This document shows positions 9,330 through 18,060 of a stretch of 64,000 nt of DNA, in pieces. This DNA is from Candidatus Sulfopaludibacter sp. SbA3 (GTDB lineage: Bacteria; Acidobacteriota; Terriglobia; Bryobacterales; Bryobacteraceae), in assembly GCA_945893365.1 (NCBI GenBank), contig CAMDED010000010.1:1-64000 (forward strand). The letters run 5' to 3'. The position numbers and the translations under genes are program-made. The notes beneath the pieces were generated by a model, which saw nothing but the letters and a program-made list of their open reading frames with translations, made no database searches and was not told where the DNA came from. Within the stretch, counting starts at the first letter, position 1; each line of letters starts with the position of its first letter.

Positions 9330-9499
9330 CTCGGCTGCCATACCTTCCGCGCAACGGGATAACGGACTACGTCACGACCGGGGGAGTATCGAGGTCGAGC
9401 AGCGCTTGGCCGGACACTCGAAACGCGAAGACGACCGCGCTCCACGACCTGCGCAGCGATGACATCGGCGTGGGAAGTGTCGAGCGGATCGGGATTTGA
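9330..9499 (+). pseudogene. Decayed tyrosine recombinase C-terminus, copy 2 (three frameshifts)
   Basis: Reading across frames gives CHTFRATG at 9336-9356, then ITDYVTTGG, then SIEVEQRLAGHS, then NAKTTALHDLRSDDIGVG and SVERIGI with TGA at 9497-9499. HTFR is the catalytic His-x-x-Arg box of tyrosine recombinases. The tail aligns with copy 1 at 3335-3472 and shares the identical last bases CGAGCGGATCGGGATTTGA. At least three frame changes are needed (near 9353, 9384 and 9420), and the Tyr nucleophile position appears as His in TTALHD. It is clearly non-functional. Confidence 0.8.
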
Positions 9500-10055
9500 G
9501 GTAGCACTGTACACCGGACCTCACAGTTGAAACGCACCGCGGCTTCCCCGCGCCAACCCTCGGCCGGACGCGCCTTCCCGCCTCAATTTCCGCGCAGCTA
9601 AAACGGACCTTAACTTACTCATTGCGAGACACGAAATCCCCGCGCCGCTCTGTTGGCGATCCCGGGATTCCCCTCGAACGATTTCCTTTGGGAGGAGCCG
9701 AAATGGGAGGAGCCGCAAAAACGAGGAGATCGCAAGCTTCCGCGAGCGAAATTACTGGGTGACGTTCTCGCAATATTCGAAGATCGAAGTGCGAGGCAAA
9801 CGCAGGAGCCGCTCCGTGGATTTCTTACGCCGGGCGGAGCAAATCCGCAGACTTGGCGGCGTCATCGGCTGGAAGTTCTCCAGGTTCCCGGCTGACCGGA
9901 ACGGTAAGGCGAACGCGCGCTTTGGTCCTCGAACAAGACCCGGCGCGCCGGAAGTCGTCCAGACGATTGAAAAGATGCTTCAGTATTCCACTGCCCCCTC
10001 ACTTTACCCTCAAGGTAATGGCCGATTCTGTCGATGAGTCTCACGGAGGAAGATT
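9500..10055. other. Non-coding stretch upstream of the motility genes
   Basis: No gene with recognisable homology is visible in these 556 bases. A 15-base micro-repeat is present: TGGGAGGAGCCG occurs at 9689-9700 and again at 9704-9715. One frame around 9722-9900 stays open and reads EEIASFRERNYWVTFSQYSK and on, which looks protein-like but has no clear start, so it may be a gene remnant. Just before flbD the palindrome TTACC-CTCAA-GGTAA (10004-10018) is followed by GCCGAT (10021-10026), which resembles the -10 of a FliA promoter without a good -35. Confidence 0.4.
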
Positions 10056-10283
10056 GTGATTCACTTAACCCGGTTGAACCACACGCCCTTGGTTCTGAAT
10101 GCGGACCTGATTGAGTTCATCGAGGCGACGCCCGACACGGTGGTTACCCTGACCACGGGGCAGAAACTGATGTTGCTCGAATCCGCCGATGAGATCATCG
10201 CCAAAGTGATCGACTTCCGCCGCTCGATTCTGGCGGGGCCGGCCGAGCCGCTTCGTCTCGCGAGAAAGGCCGATGAGCGATAG
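10056..10283 (+). CDS. flbD: Flagellar FlbD family protein
   Basis: This 75-residue protein matches the small FlbD family: it begins IHLTRLNHTPLVLNADLIEF and has PDTVVTLTTGQKLMLLES in the middle. It starts with GTG at 10056 behind an AGGA ribosome binding site. FlbD-family proteins are encoded next to flagellar motor genes, and this one overlaps motA by 11 bases. Its molecular role is not firmly established; it should not be confused with the Caulobacter response regulator of the same name. Confidence 0.88.
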   Translation: MIHLTRLNHTPLVLNADLIEFIEATPDTVVTLTTGQKLMLLESADEIIAKVIDFRRSILAGPAEPLRLARKADER

Positions 10284-11130
10284 GAGGAGCGACAAGGGGC
10301 CAAGGAACGTGCGGTCCAAGCTCGATTTCGCAACCGTCTTGGGAATCATTCTCGCGCTCGGCGGAATCCTGGGCGGACTCGTGCTTGAGGGAGGGAATCT
10401 TTCCGAGATTCTGGCGCCGACGGCTCTGCTAATCGTTCTCGGCGGAACGGTGGGCGCCGTGCTGGTCACAACTCCTCAAGACGTATTGGGCCGGGCCTGC
10501 CGGCGTATCTTCGAGGTCTTTATCGAGAAGAGCGTTTCCACTCCGGATATGATCGAGGAGTTGATTGGGTATGCCGCCAAGGCGCGAAGGACGGGCATCG
10601 TCTCTCTGGAATTCGACGCTCCCAACGCCAGCGATCCTTTTCTGAGTAAAGCCCTCACACTTGCGATTGACGGCACCGACATTGATGAAGTACGCAGGAT
10701 GATGGAGTTGGATATCACGATTGCGGAGCAGCGCGGCGAGGCCGAGGCCCGGGTGTTCGAGGCGGCTGGCGGCTATTCGCCGACCATCGGCATCATCGGC
10801 GCCGTGCTCGGCCTCATTCAAGTGATGAAAAACCTCGCCAATATCGATGAGGTGGGCCACGGAATCGCCACGGCATTCGTCGCCACGATATACGGCGTGG
10901 GGTTTGCGAACGTTTTCTTTCTACCCGCCGCGGCAAAAATCCGGGCCCGGCTGGAGACGGCCGCGCAACTCAAGGAGATGATGCTCGAAGGCGTTGTAGC
11001 CATGGTCGAGGGCCTCAATCCCAAGTTGGTTCGCGCAAAGCTGGAAGCCTATCATCACCGTCCGGAGCAGCCCCGGCTTAAGGACAGGGACAGGGACGAA
11101 ACAGGAGTGAAGGAGACGTCGCGTGCGTAA
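10273..11130 (+). CDS. motA: Flagellar motor stator protein MotA
   Basis: This 285-residue membrane protein has the MotA/TolQ/ExbB channel layout: TM1 (TVLGIILALGGILGGLVLEG), TM2 near residues 55-75, a cytoplasmic domain, and paired TM3/TM4. The latter pair contains the conserved GGYSPTIGIIGAVLGLIQVM and IATAFVATIYGVGFAN. It forms the proton- or sodium-conducting stator with MotB. The reading frames flbD, motA and motB overlap by 11 and 8 bases, which indicates one operon with coupled translation. Confidence 0.93.
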   Translation: MSDRRSDKGPRNVRSKLDFATVLGIILALGGILGGLVLEGGNLSEILAPTALLIVLGGTVGAVLVTTPQDVLGRACRRIFEVFIEKSVSTPDMIEELIGYAAKARRTGIVSLEFDAPNASDPFLSKALTLAIDGTDIDEVRRMMELDITIAEQRGEAEARVFEAAGGYSPTIGIIGAVLGLIQVMKNLANIDEVGHGIATAFVATIYGVGFANVFFLPAAAKIRARLETAAQLKEMMLEGVVAMVEGLNPKLVRAKLEAYHHRPEQPRLKDRDRDETGVKETSRA

Positions 11131-11866
11131 GAAGACCCACCCTTCCCACGCTAACCACGAACGCTGGCTGGTGTCGTACGCCGACTTCATCACCTTGCTT
11201 TTTGCCTTCTTCGTCGTGATGTTCGCCTCTTCAAACGCGGATCGCGGCCGCGCCGAACAGGTGTCGGAATCCGTAAAGAAAGCCTTCGGTCCGGATAAGA
11301 TCAAACACGCCATGGCCGGCGCGGCCCAGGCGGCAAAGAAAGCGCCGGCAAAGGAAGCGCCGGTCCCCGGTATGCCGACCCTCGACGCGTTACGCCGCGC
11401 ACTCCAGATGGAGATCGACACCGGCATGATTCAGGTTACCCTTGAAGCCCGAGGCTTGGTGATCAGCCTCAAACAGGCGAGCTTTTTTCCGTCCGGCCAG
11501 GATCTGATCGATGTAAACACCTACCCGGCCATGGAGAAGATTGCCGCCCAGGTTCGCGCCCTGCCGAACAAGATCCGTCTTGAAGGGCACACCGATGGCG
11601 ACCGGATCCGAAACGGCCGTTTCCCATCAAACTGGGAACTCTCGGCGGCGCGCAGCGTGGCCGTTCTCAACCTGTTCGGAGATCGCTACACGATTCCAAC
11701 GGGGCGATTCTCCGTTGCCGGCTATGCCGACACCATCCCCATTGCCGAGAACGACACGCCGGAGAACAAAGCCCGCAACCGGCGCGTCGATATCGTAATC
11801 CTCAGCGATTCGGGAGAGAAGGAAGAACCCCGCGCGCGAGTCTCGCCAAAGCCGGGTGGCCATTAG
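11123..11866 (+). CDS. motB: Flagellar motor stator protein MotB (OmpA-like C-terminus)
   Basis: This 247-residue protein has the single N-terminal transmembrane helix with the essential ion-binding Asp at residue 21 (VSYADFITLLFAFFVVMFA). A plug/linker region follows, then an OmpA-like peptidoglycan-binding domain with LEGHTDGDRI, NWELSAARS and NRRVDIVI. It anchors the stator to the cell wall. It starts at GTG 11123, overlapping motA. No other flagellar structural genes are in the window, apart from the distant fliA-type sigma factor gene at 21688. Confidence 0.93.
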   Translation: MRKKTHPSHANHERWLVSYADFITLLFAFFVVMFASSNADRGRAEQVSESVKKAFGPDKIKHAMAGAAQAAKKAPAKEAPVPGMPTLDALRRALQMEIDTGMIQVTLEARGLVISLKQASFFPSGQDLIDVNTYPAMEKIAAQVRALPNKIRLEGHTDGDRIRNGRFPSNWELSAARSVAVLNLFGDRYTIPTGRFSVAGYADTIPIAENDTPENKARNRRVDIVILSDSGEKEEPRARVSPKPGGH

Positions 11867-11958
11867 GCGGCGCACCCGCACATTCATCCCTTGAACGCCG
11901 GCGGCGCCCGGGAGAGGGGGAGGGGGTAGCCGAGTCCGCGCCGACCTCCCCCCCTGTC

Positions 11959-14337
11959 CTATTGCACGGCTATCGTCACGGTGTTGGACGTGACGCTCCC
12001 GACAGTGATGATGACCGGCACGGCGCTCCCAGGAGAAACGCTCGCCGGCACCTGCGCATTCACCTGGTACAGGCCCGCAAAGCCGGGCGCCAACCCGGAG
12101 TAGTTCAACGTCGCCGTAACGCCGCCGATGGTTACGGTGGGCGTCGCCGTCGTGAGCGACAACGGATCGGCTTGAGCGGCAATCCCCGTCACAGGCTGGT
12201 TGGTCACCGGTCCGAGGCCGGTGCAGAAGATTGAGACGTATCCGCCGCGCGGGGCCGGCGTGCCAGGCGCGGCAAGCTGAGACGTCGGTGCGATCAGAAT
12301 CGCTCCCTGACCCGTTCCCAACGCGTTCGTCGAAAAGATACCGGGAGCGAAGGGCGCAAGAGGCACGGTCTGCGTGTTTGAAGCTACGCCGTTAACCGTT
12401 GCAATGATCGAAGTTTGTGTCTGGCCCGCCAACTCCCAAGGGATCTGCAGAATCACCTGGGCCGGTATGGCGAAAAAGAGGGGCGCCGCCCGGCCACCGA
12501 TCGTAAAACTGCCTTGGGCGAGGGTGGTGGGCAAGGGAGAAGGCGCCATCGAGGACGCCTGCCCAATGGCGAGGTTGCTTCCGAAGACAGCCGCGATGCT
12601 GCCGGGGGCGACTGGAGCCGCGTAGCTCGCGACGTTCACGGTGCCGGACAGACTGATCACGGGGGGAGGCGTGGGCGTCGCCGCCGTCGTAAAGCTCCAT
12701 ACATAGTTACCGGCCAGTGCATTGCCCGCGAGGTCCCTGACGCCCGTTGTAATGGTGGCGGTATATACAGTGCTTGGGGCCAGACTGCTTAGCGGCGCAA
12801 AGGCCGCCGCCGTTCCACTATAGGTCACATTGCCTGAAACAGGCGTTGCCCCTTGCTGTAAGGTGACGGTTGCGGTGGTGATGGTTAAAGGATCCATCGG
12901 CTCACTGAAGGTTGCGGTGACGGCGCTCCCAATGGTTACCCCCTGTGCGGCGTTACTCGGGACTGTGGAGCTCACCGTGGGCGCCGTGAGGTCCGCGCTC
13001 GAACCCGTGGTGAAATTCCAGACATAGTTGCCCGCCAGCGCATTGCCCGCCAGATCCCTGGCGCCGGTTGTCACGGTGGCGGTATAGGCGGCTCCGGAGG
13101 TCAGAATGTTTTGCGGTGCGAAGGTCGCCGTCGCGCCGGCGTAGGTCACAAGGCCCGGCACGGACGTTGTCCCTTGCGTCAAGGTAAACGTCGAAGTGGT
13201 GATGGTGGATGGATCCATCGCCTCGGAGAAGGTCGCGGTGAGTTTGTTGCCGATAGGCACGCCGGTGGCTCCGCTGGCAGGGACGGTCGAAATCACAGTG
13301 GGTGGAGTGGTGTCCGCGATCGAACCTGTTATAAAGCTCCAGACATAGTTCCCGGCCAGCGCATTGCCCGCCGCATCCCTCGCGCCGGTCGTAATCGTCG
13401 CGGTGTACGGGACGCCCGGGGCCAGATTGCTTACCGGCGAAAAGGTCGCGGTTATTCCGGCGTAGGTCACGGCGCCCGGAACAGGCGTTGTCCCTTGCGT
13501 CAAGGTAAAGGTCGCTGAAGTGAGCGTGGCTGGATTCATCGCCGTACTAAAGGCCGCGGTGAGCTTGTTCCCGACAGGCACGCCAAGGGCCCCACTCAAG
13601 GGGACCGTGGAAGTGACCGTGGGCAATGTCGCGGCTACCGGAATCGTGGCGCTGGTGCCGCCGCCGGTGTCCAGGGTAACCGCGCCGCCCATTGCCAGCG
13701 CTCTGCCCGCGAGGGTCGAGCCGGTGAGCATCGAGATGGATACGGCGGCCAGGATGTTTCCCTGAAAGACGGAGGTCGTTCCAATGGTCGCCGAGCTTCC
13801 GACCTGCCAGAAGATGTTGGCGGCTTTAGCTCCGCCGGCCAGGATAACCTGACGGCCGGATGTCGTCGTGAGCGTCGAGGCAATCTGGAATATCCAGACG
13901 GCGTTTGCGTTGCCCTGGGCGTCGAGAGTGAGGTCCCCCGACGATATCGCCAGCGAGGAGGTGGATTTGTAGAGGCCGGGGGCGAGGGTCTGCCCGCCTA
14001 TGTTTCCCGCCACGGTGATAGCGTTTACGGTTCGTCCGGCGGCGTCGTTGAAGGCAGTAGTCAAGTCAAGTTGGGCTTGTGCCGCGACCGGACCACCGGC
14101 GTATAGCGTTCCGTTGACCGTCACGGCCGGGTTTCCAGCGATATAAGCAGTACCTGGAAATATCCCGATATTCCCCGTAATCGTGCCGCCACCCGTAACG
14201 GTGACCGTTGTGCCGGCCAGGATCGCGAAGGTCGAGTTCGATCCGAGGTTTACGGGGGCTTGTTGCGCCCTGGCGGTTATGGCCGTCAGGCAAAGGCCAG
14301 ACGCAAGAGAAAGTACGAACGCGTTGAACTTATTCAT
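11959..14337 (-). CDS. Secreted ice-binding-like (DUF3494) protein with three Ig-like repeats and TIGR03437 C-terminus
   Basis: This 792-residue protein begins with a Sec signal peptide ending near ITARAQQ. Residues about 28-225 form a DUF3494 ice-binding domain (VNLGSNSTFAILAGTTVTV, then GNIGIFPGTA and GTLYAGGPVAAQAQLDLTTA). Three bacterial Ig-like (Big_5/SbsA type) repeats of about 100 residues follow. Each opens with a P(T/P)V.STVP.sGA.GV sequence and closes with GNALAGNYVW.F(T/I)TG. The C-terminal 220 residues match TIGR03437, with SYAAPVAPGSIAAVFGSNLA and an FCTGLGPV motif. DUF3494 proteins bind ice or act as surface adhesins; which applies here is not known. It stands alone on the minus strand. 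Confidence 0.88.
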   Translation of the reverse strand: MNKFNAFVLSLASGLCLTAITARAQQAPVNLGSNSTFAILAGTTVTVTGGGTITGNIGIFPGTAYIAGNPAVTVNGTLYAGGPVAAQAQLDLTTAFNDAAGRTVNAITVAGNIGGQTLAPGLYKSTSSLAISSGDLTLDAQGNANAVWIFQIASTLTTTSGRQVILAGGAKAANIFWQVGSSATIGTTSVFQGNILAAVSISMLTGSTLAGRALAMGGAVTLDTGGGTSATIPVAATLPTVTSTVPLSGALGVPVGNKLTAAFSTAMNPATLTSATFTLTQGTTPVPGAVTYAGITATFSPVSNLAPGVPYTATITTGARDAAGNALAGNYVWSFITGSIADTTPPTVISTVPASGATGVPIGNKLTATFSEAMDPSTITTSTFTLTQGTTSVPGLVTYAGATATFAPQNILTSGAAYTATVTTGARDLAGNALAGNYVWNFTTGSSADLTAPTVSSTVPSNAAQGVTIGSAVTATFSEPMDPLTITTATVTLQQGATPVSGNVTYSGTAAAFAPLSSLAPSTVYTATITTGVRDLAGNALAGNYVWSFTTAATPTPPPVISLSGTVNVASYAAPVAPGSIAAVFGSNLAIGQASSMAPSPLPTTLAQGSFTIGGRAAPLFFAIPAQVILQIPWELAGQTQTSIIATVNGVASNTQTVPLAPFAPGIFSTNALGTGQGAILIAPTSQLAAPGTPAPRGGYVSIFCTGLGPVTNQPVTGIAAQADPLSLTTATPTVTIGGVTATLNYSGLAPGFAGLYQVNAQVPASVSPGSAVPVIITVGSVTSNTVTIAVQ

Positions 14338-14589
14338 GAACTCACCTTTTCAATCGAGGAGGGACAACACCCTGGGATTCGGCGACACCTTCCTTCAGCA
14401 CGAGTCTTGCCAAGTTCAGTATCTGCTTGAGCCTATTGGCTCGCCGATGAGTTAAGGCGACGAACCAGTGACCGCATACGGTCACGTGACCAAAGATGAT
14501 CAACAATCCACCCCAGCGCATGGCGGCGCAACTTCGAAATCGCCGGGACCGGAGGCGTCGCGCGATACGAATCACATCCTTCCTCTCGG
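14338..14589. other. Upstream region of the ice-binding-like gene
   Basis: About 250 bases with no recognisable intact gene. It contains the leader of the minus-strand ice-binding-like gene, with an AAGGTGA ribosome binding site just before its ATG at 14337. A small palindrome, GTGACCG-CATA-CGGTCAC, lies at 14468-14485 and could be an operator. No riboswitch consensus was found. Confidence 0.4.
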
Positions 14590-15408
14590 CTCTCTTCCAC
14601 TACAGCAAGTCATCGTTATCGGCGTGGACGGACTAAGTCCGGCGGGCATCGCGAAAGCCGACGCGCCCAATCCGGCGAGCCTTCGGGCGCGGGGCGCTAC
14701 CACCATGCACGCCCGCGGGGTTATACCTGCATCGAGCAGTCCCAACTGGGCTTCGATGATCATGGGCGCCGGTCCCGAACGGCACGGCGTCACGGCGAAC
14801 GACGGGGAACCGGACAAGTTCGACGTCCCGCCGTCCGTACGGGCGCCGACGGCATCTTCCCCACAGTCTTCGGGCAACTGGGTCCCCAGCGGCCGAAGGC
14901 TGCCATTGCCGTCTTCCGGGACTGGAAGGGCTTCGGCCGCCTGATCGAACCGGGCGTTCCGAACCCGATCAAGCACGTCAAGGGCTCGCCCGAGACCGCG
15001 GATTTGGCGGTGAACTACCTGCGGCGGAACAAGCCGGACTTGCTGTTCATCCACTTCGACGAGGTCGATCACGCCAGCCAGAGATCGGGCACGGAACTCC
15101 GGTATATCGCCGCGATTGAGGGAATCGACCGTCCGACCGTCCGCGTGATCGAGGCGCTGAAGTCGAACGGCATGCTTCAGACCGCGCGGCGGTGCTCGTG
15201 ACCGGATCACGGTGGCGTAGGGACTAAACGCGGCGGCGCGACCTTGGCGGAGATTGAGATCCCGTGGATACCGGCGGGACCGGGAGTGGCGAAGGAACGC
15301 GAGATCGCGTCCGCGGCGAACACCTTCGAGACGGCGCCGCCGATCGCCTACCTGCTCGGTATCAAGCCACGAACATTCCGTGCCGGGAGATCGCATAGCG
15401 GAAATTGA
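14590..15408 (+). pseudogene. Broken type I phosphodiesterase/nucleotide pyrophosphatase gene
   Basis: Three frames must be joined to recover the protein. Frame one gives VIVIGVDGLSPAGIAKADAP and SSSPNWASMIMGAGPERHGV, with the metal-binding Asp and the Ser/Thr nucleophile region of alkaline-phosphatase-fold phosphodiesterases. After a shift near 14840 comes TGADGIFPTVFGQLGPQRPK and LLFIHFDEVDHASQ. After another shift near 15202 comes DHGGVGTKRGGATLAEIEIP, ending at 15408. The order DxDxxDH then DHGG is that of an almost complete enzyme, so this is a recently broken gene rather than a chance match. If sequencing errors explain the shifts it would be intact. Confidence 0.82.
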
Positions 15409-15772
15409 ATGTCGTGGCGCGCCAGAAGGTTCGCGAATCCAAGGCGGCCGTGGGCGAGGAGTCGATTGACCTGCCGGCTTCACGATGTGATTCGGCGGGA
15501 TTACGATAGGAGGGCCGACGTCCGGAACCGGACCGTCGAGTTGAAGAATATTTTGGCGGCGGATTACAGTTTGCCGCTCTTGAACCCGCTGAGTGAATTC
15601 AAGGCCCAGCCTCACCGGCAGCGCCGGGAGCGCGGCGCCGAGGGTTCGCGGATACCGCCCTACGGCGCCTTGACCCTTGGGGTCGTAAACGGGGTGGGCC
15701 TGCCGCGCGTCCCGATTCGTGTGAGAAGATGTTCCCTTGCCCGTCCTAATTTGGGCGAACGGAGAACAACGA
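15409..15772. other. Intergenic region before galM
   Basis: No recognisable gene in these 364 bases. Frames are open over part of it, as is common in GC-rich DNA, but none has protein-like conserved motifs. The ribosome binding site GGAG of the next gene lies at its right end. Confidence 0.4.
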
Positions 15773-16924
15773 ATGTCTTGGTCCGGGAAACTTGTCCTTG
15801 CCGCCTGCGGCCTGGCAGCTTCGATCGCATGCGCGCCAAATCACGCGTCGAGGAATGAAGTGAGCGCCCCAGGATTGAAAAAGCAATTGTTCGGAAGAAC
15901 CGCCGCCGGCGAGAGCGTGGATCTCTACACTCTCGCGAATTCGCATGGAATGGAAGTCGGCGTCATGACGTATGGCGCGACCGTCACTTCGCTGAAGGTT
16001 CCGGATGCGAAAGGAAATATCGCCGATGTCGTGCTCGGGTTCGACACGCTCGAGGGATACCTCGGCGCGCATCCATACTTGGGCGTGGTCGTTGGACGGT
16101 ACGGCAACCGCATCGCCAAGGGACGGTTCTCGCTCGGCGGCGTGGAATACAGACTCGCGGTCAACAATGGCGCGAATGCGCTGCACGGCGGGTTGAAGGG
16201 TTTCGACAAGCAGGTCTGGAGAGCGAAAGAGGCCGGGCCCTCGCTCGAGTTGACATACGTTAGCAAGGACGGCGAGGAAGGCTATCCGGGCACCCTCACG
16301 GCCACCGTCACCTATACCGTCACGGAGCGGAACGAACTGAGGATCGAATATTCCGCCGTCACCGACAAGGACACGGTGCTGAATTTGACGAATCACTCCT
16401 ACTTCAACCTGGGGGGACAGGGAGAGGGTGACATTCTGAGCCACATCGTGACGATCAATGCGGACCGGTTCACCCCGGTCGACTCCGGTCTTATTCCGAC
16501 GGGAGAGCTAAGGAGCGTGCAGGGAACCGCCTTCGATTTCCGAAAGCCAACTGCGATCGGCGAACGGATCGACGCCGCGGAAGAACAGATCAAGTTGGGC
16601 AGAGGCTACGACCACAACTACGTTCTGAACGGGGCGGGAGGCGGACTCGCTTTGGCCGTGACCGTGACCGAGCCGAAGTCCGGGCGCGTGATGCTGGTTT
16701 CTACGACGGAACCAGGTGTTCAGTTCTATACCGCTAACTTCCTCGATGGAACGCTGAAAGGAAAAGGCGGCAAGGTCTACCAGCGGCGGTACGGCTTTTG
16801 CACGGAGACGCAGCACTTTCCGGATTCGCCGAACAGGCCGGATTTCCCGTCCGCGGCGCTGAAGGCCGGCGCGAGGCATCAGTCGGCCACGGTATTTAAG
16901 TTCCCGGCCGCACCCGGCTCGTAG
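15773..16924 (+). CDS. galM: Aldose 1-epimerase (galactose mutarotase), exported
   Basis: This enzyme interconverts alpha and beta anomers of aldoses. The galactose-mutarotase pattern is visible: GVVVGRYGNRIAKGRF, then NGANALHGGLKGFDK with the substrate-binding His. NHSYFNLGG carries the catalytic acid His, YDHNYVL follows, and a C-terminal TTEPGVQFYTANFLDG segment holds the region before the catalytic base. I chose ATG 15773 because GGAG lies 11 bases upstream; an in-frame ATG at 15737 lacks this. The leader LVLAACGLAASIAC suggests a lipoprotein or secreted form. It converges with mutY and their 3' ends overlap by 29 bases. Confidence 0.9.
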   Translation: MSWSGKLVLAACGLAASIACAPNHASRNEVSAPGLKKQLFGRTAAGESVDLYTLANSHGMEVGVMTYGATVTSLKVPDAKGNIADVVLGFDTLEGYLGAHPYLGVVVGRYGNRIAKGRFSLGGVEYRLAVNNGANALHGGLKGFDKQVWRAKEAGPSLELTYVSKDGEEGYPGTLTATVTYTVTERNELRIEYSAVTDKDTVLNLTNHSYFNLGGQGEGDILSHIVTINADRFTPVDSGLIPTGELRSVQGTAFDFRKPTAIGERIDAAEEQIKLGRGYDHNYVLNGAGGGLALAVTVTEPKSGRVMLVSTTEPGVQFYTANFLDGTLKGKGGKVYQRRYGFCTETQHFPDSPNRPDFPSAALKAGARHQSATVFKFPAAPGS

Positions 16925-17927
16925 ACGTTCCCGGCGGCGCGAGGGCCAGCGCCTTGCGTGCGATGGTGCTCACCGGCATTTCGGACATTTCTTTCCTGGC
17001 GATCCATTGGAACTTGGGGGAGTCGAGCCCGGCGGGCACTTTCGTAAGACGGCCGGCGACTACCTGAATCCTGTAACGCCGGTTCATGATGGTGTGAGTG
17101 AACACGCCGGCCGGGCGCCGGACCTTCAGCGACGGCAGCAGGCTCGCGTCGGGCAACTCCCAAAAACCGGCCATCATGCCCGCCGCTTCGCGCTTCCACA
17201 GCAGAATCCGGCCCGGGCGCTCAACAATTACCAGCGTCATCTCCACCTCGGTAGTGGCCGTCTTGCGTCGCTTAACGGGGAGTTCGTTTGCCGTGCCCTG
17301 TTTGCGCGCCTCGCAGAATGCACTCACGGGACAAAGCAAGCAGCGCGGCGCGCGGGGCAGGCAGACGGTCGCGCCCAGTTCCATCATCGCCTGGTTGAAG
17401 GTTGCGGGATCGTTGCGGTCGATCAGCGCATCCGCTTGCGTCTGAAATCGCGCTCTCGCCGCCTGCGACCCGATGTCTGAAGGATCGTTCCCGATTCGGG
17501 AGAGCACACGAAGCACGTTGCCGTCCACGGCGGCGCGAGGTTCGTCAAACGCGATGCTTGCAACAGCAGCCGCTGTGTAGGCGCCGACGCCGGGCAGCGC
17601 GAGAATCGATTCGAAATCGCGGGGAAAGGAGCCCGCCTCGGCGATTTTCCGAGCCGCACGCCGCAAGTTTCGGGCGCGTGAGTAGTATCCGAGACCGCTC
17701 CATGCCGAAAGTACGTCCACCTCGGAAGCGCGAGCGAGCGCCGGGACATCCGGGAACCGCGCGAGAAAGCGCTCGTAGTAAGGGATGACGGCTTCCACGC
17801 GAGTCTGCTGGAGCATAATCTCGGAAACCCAGATGGCGTAGGGATCGCGCGTGCGCCGCCAAGGCAGATCGCGCCGGTGGTGTATGTACCAGAGCTTTAA
17901 AGCGCCGACAAGCCGGGAACCGCCCAT
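16896..17927 (-). CDS. mutY: A/G-specific adenine DNA glycosylase MutY
   Basis: MutY removes adenine mispaired with 8-oxoguanine. The helix-hairpin-helix ALPGVGAYTAAAVASIAF is followed by the catalytic Asp region AVDGNVLRVLSRIG. The catalytic Glu region is LQQTRVEAVIPYYERF. Four Cys of the iron-sulfur cluster lie in CLPRAPRCLLCPVSAFC with the C-x6-C-x2-C-x5-C spacing. The C-terminal third is the NUDIX-like lesion recognition domain. I start at the ATG at 17927 (MGGSRLVGALKLWYI). A longer frame to 18047 exists, but its extra 40 codons read through the receptor gene's terminator hairpin at 17962-18003. Length is then 343 residues. Confidence 0.92.
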   Translation of the reverse strand: MGGSRLVGALKLWYIHHRRDLPWRRTRDPYAIWVSEIMLQQTRVEAVIPYYERFLARFPDVPALARASEVDVLSAWSGLGYYSRARNLRRAARKIAEAGSFPRDFESILALPGVGAYTAAAVASIAFDEPRAAVDGNVLRVLSRIGNDPSDIGSQAARARFQTQADALIDRNDPATFNQAMMELGATVCLPRAPRCLLCPVSAFCEARKQGTANELPVKRRKTATTEVEMTLVIVERPGRILLWKREAAGMMAGFWELPDASLLPSLKVRRPAGVFTHTIMNRRYRIQVVAGRLTKVPAGLDSPKFQWIARKEMSEMPVSTIARKALALAPPGTSTSRVRPGT

Positions 17928-17954
17928 CCGATCAGCATAGCGAATAACTATAGC

Positions 17955-18003
17955 AAGAAAACAGCCCCGAGACGACCGGAACCACCGGGCCGTCTCGGGG
18001 CTG
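17955..18003 (-). terminator. Rho-independent terminator of the TonB-dependent receptor gene
   Basis: On the minus strand, perfect 13-base arms (CAGCCCCGAGACG and its complement, 17962-18003) enclose a 16-base GC-rich loop. They are followed by TTTTCTTG. The hairpin lies 58 bases after the receptor stop codon and just before the chosen mutY start. Confidence 0.88.
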
Positions 18004-18060
18004 CCGAGAGGTGAAACTCCGCCATGCGGCGGGCCGCCTTCCTGCAAACGCCTCCGGCGT

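Noticed and set aside
8111-9499. Long plus-strand frame over czcC that ends in recombinase-like residues
   Set aside because: Only the last 50 codons or so are recombinase remnant; the rest is antisense to czcC. It is annotated as a recombinase pseudogene tail only.
10001-10027. Possible FliA-type promoter before flbD (GCCGAT)
   Set aside because: The -10-like bases are present, but no TAAAG-type -35 box lies at the right distance. It may be chance, so it is mentioned only in the intergenic entry.
14338-14480. Possible cyclic-di-GMP or other riboswitch before the ice-binding-like gene
   Set aside because: None of the conserved core sequences of known riboswitches could be found.
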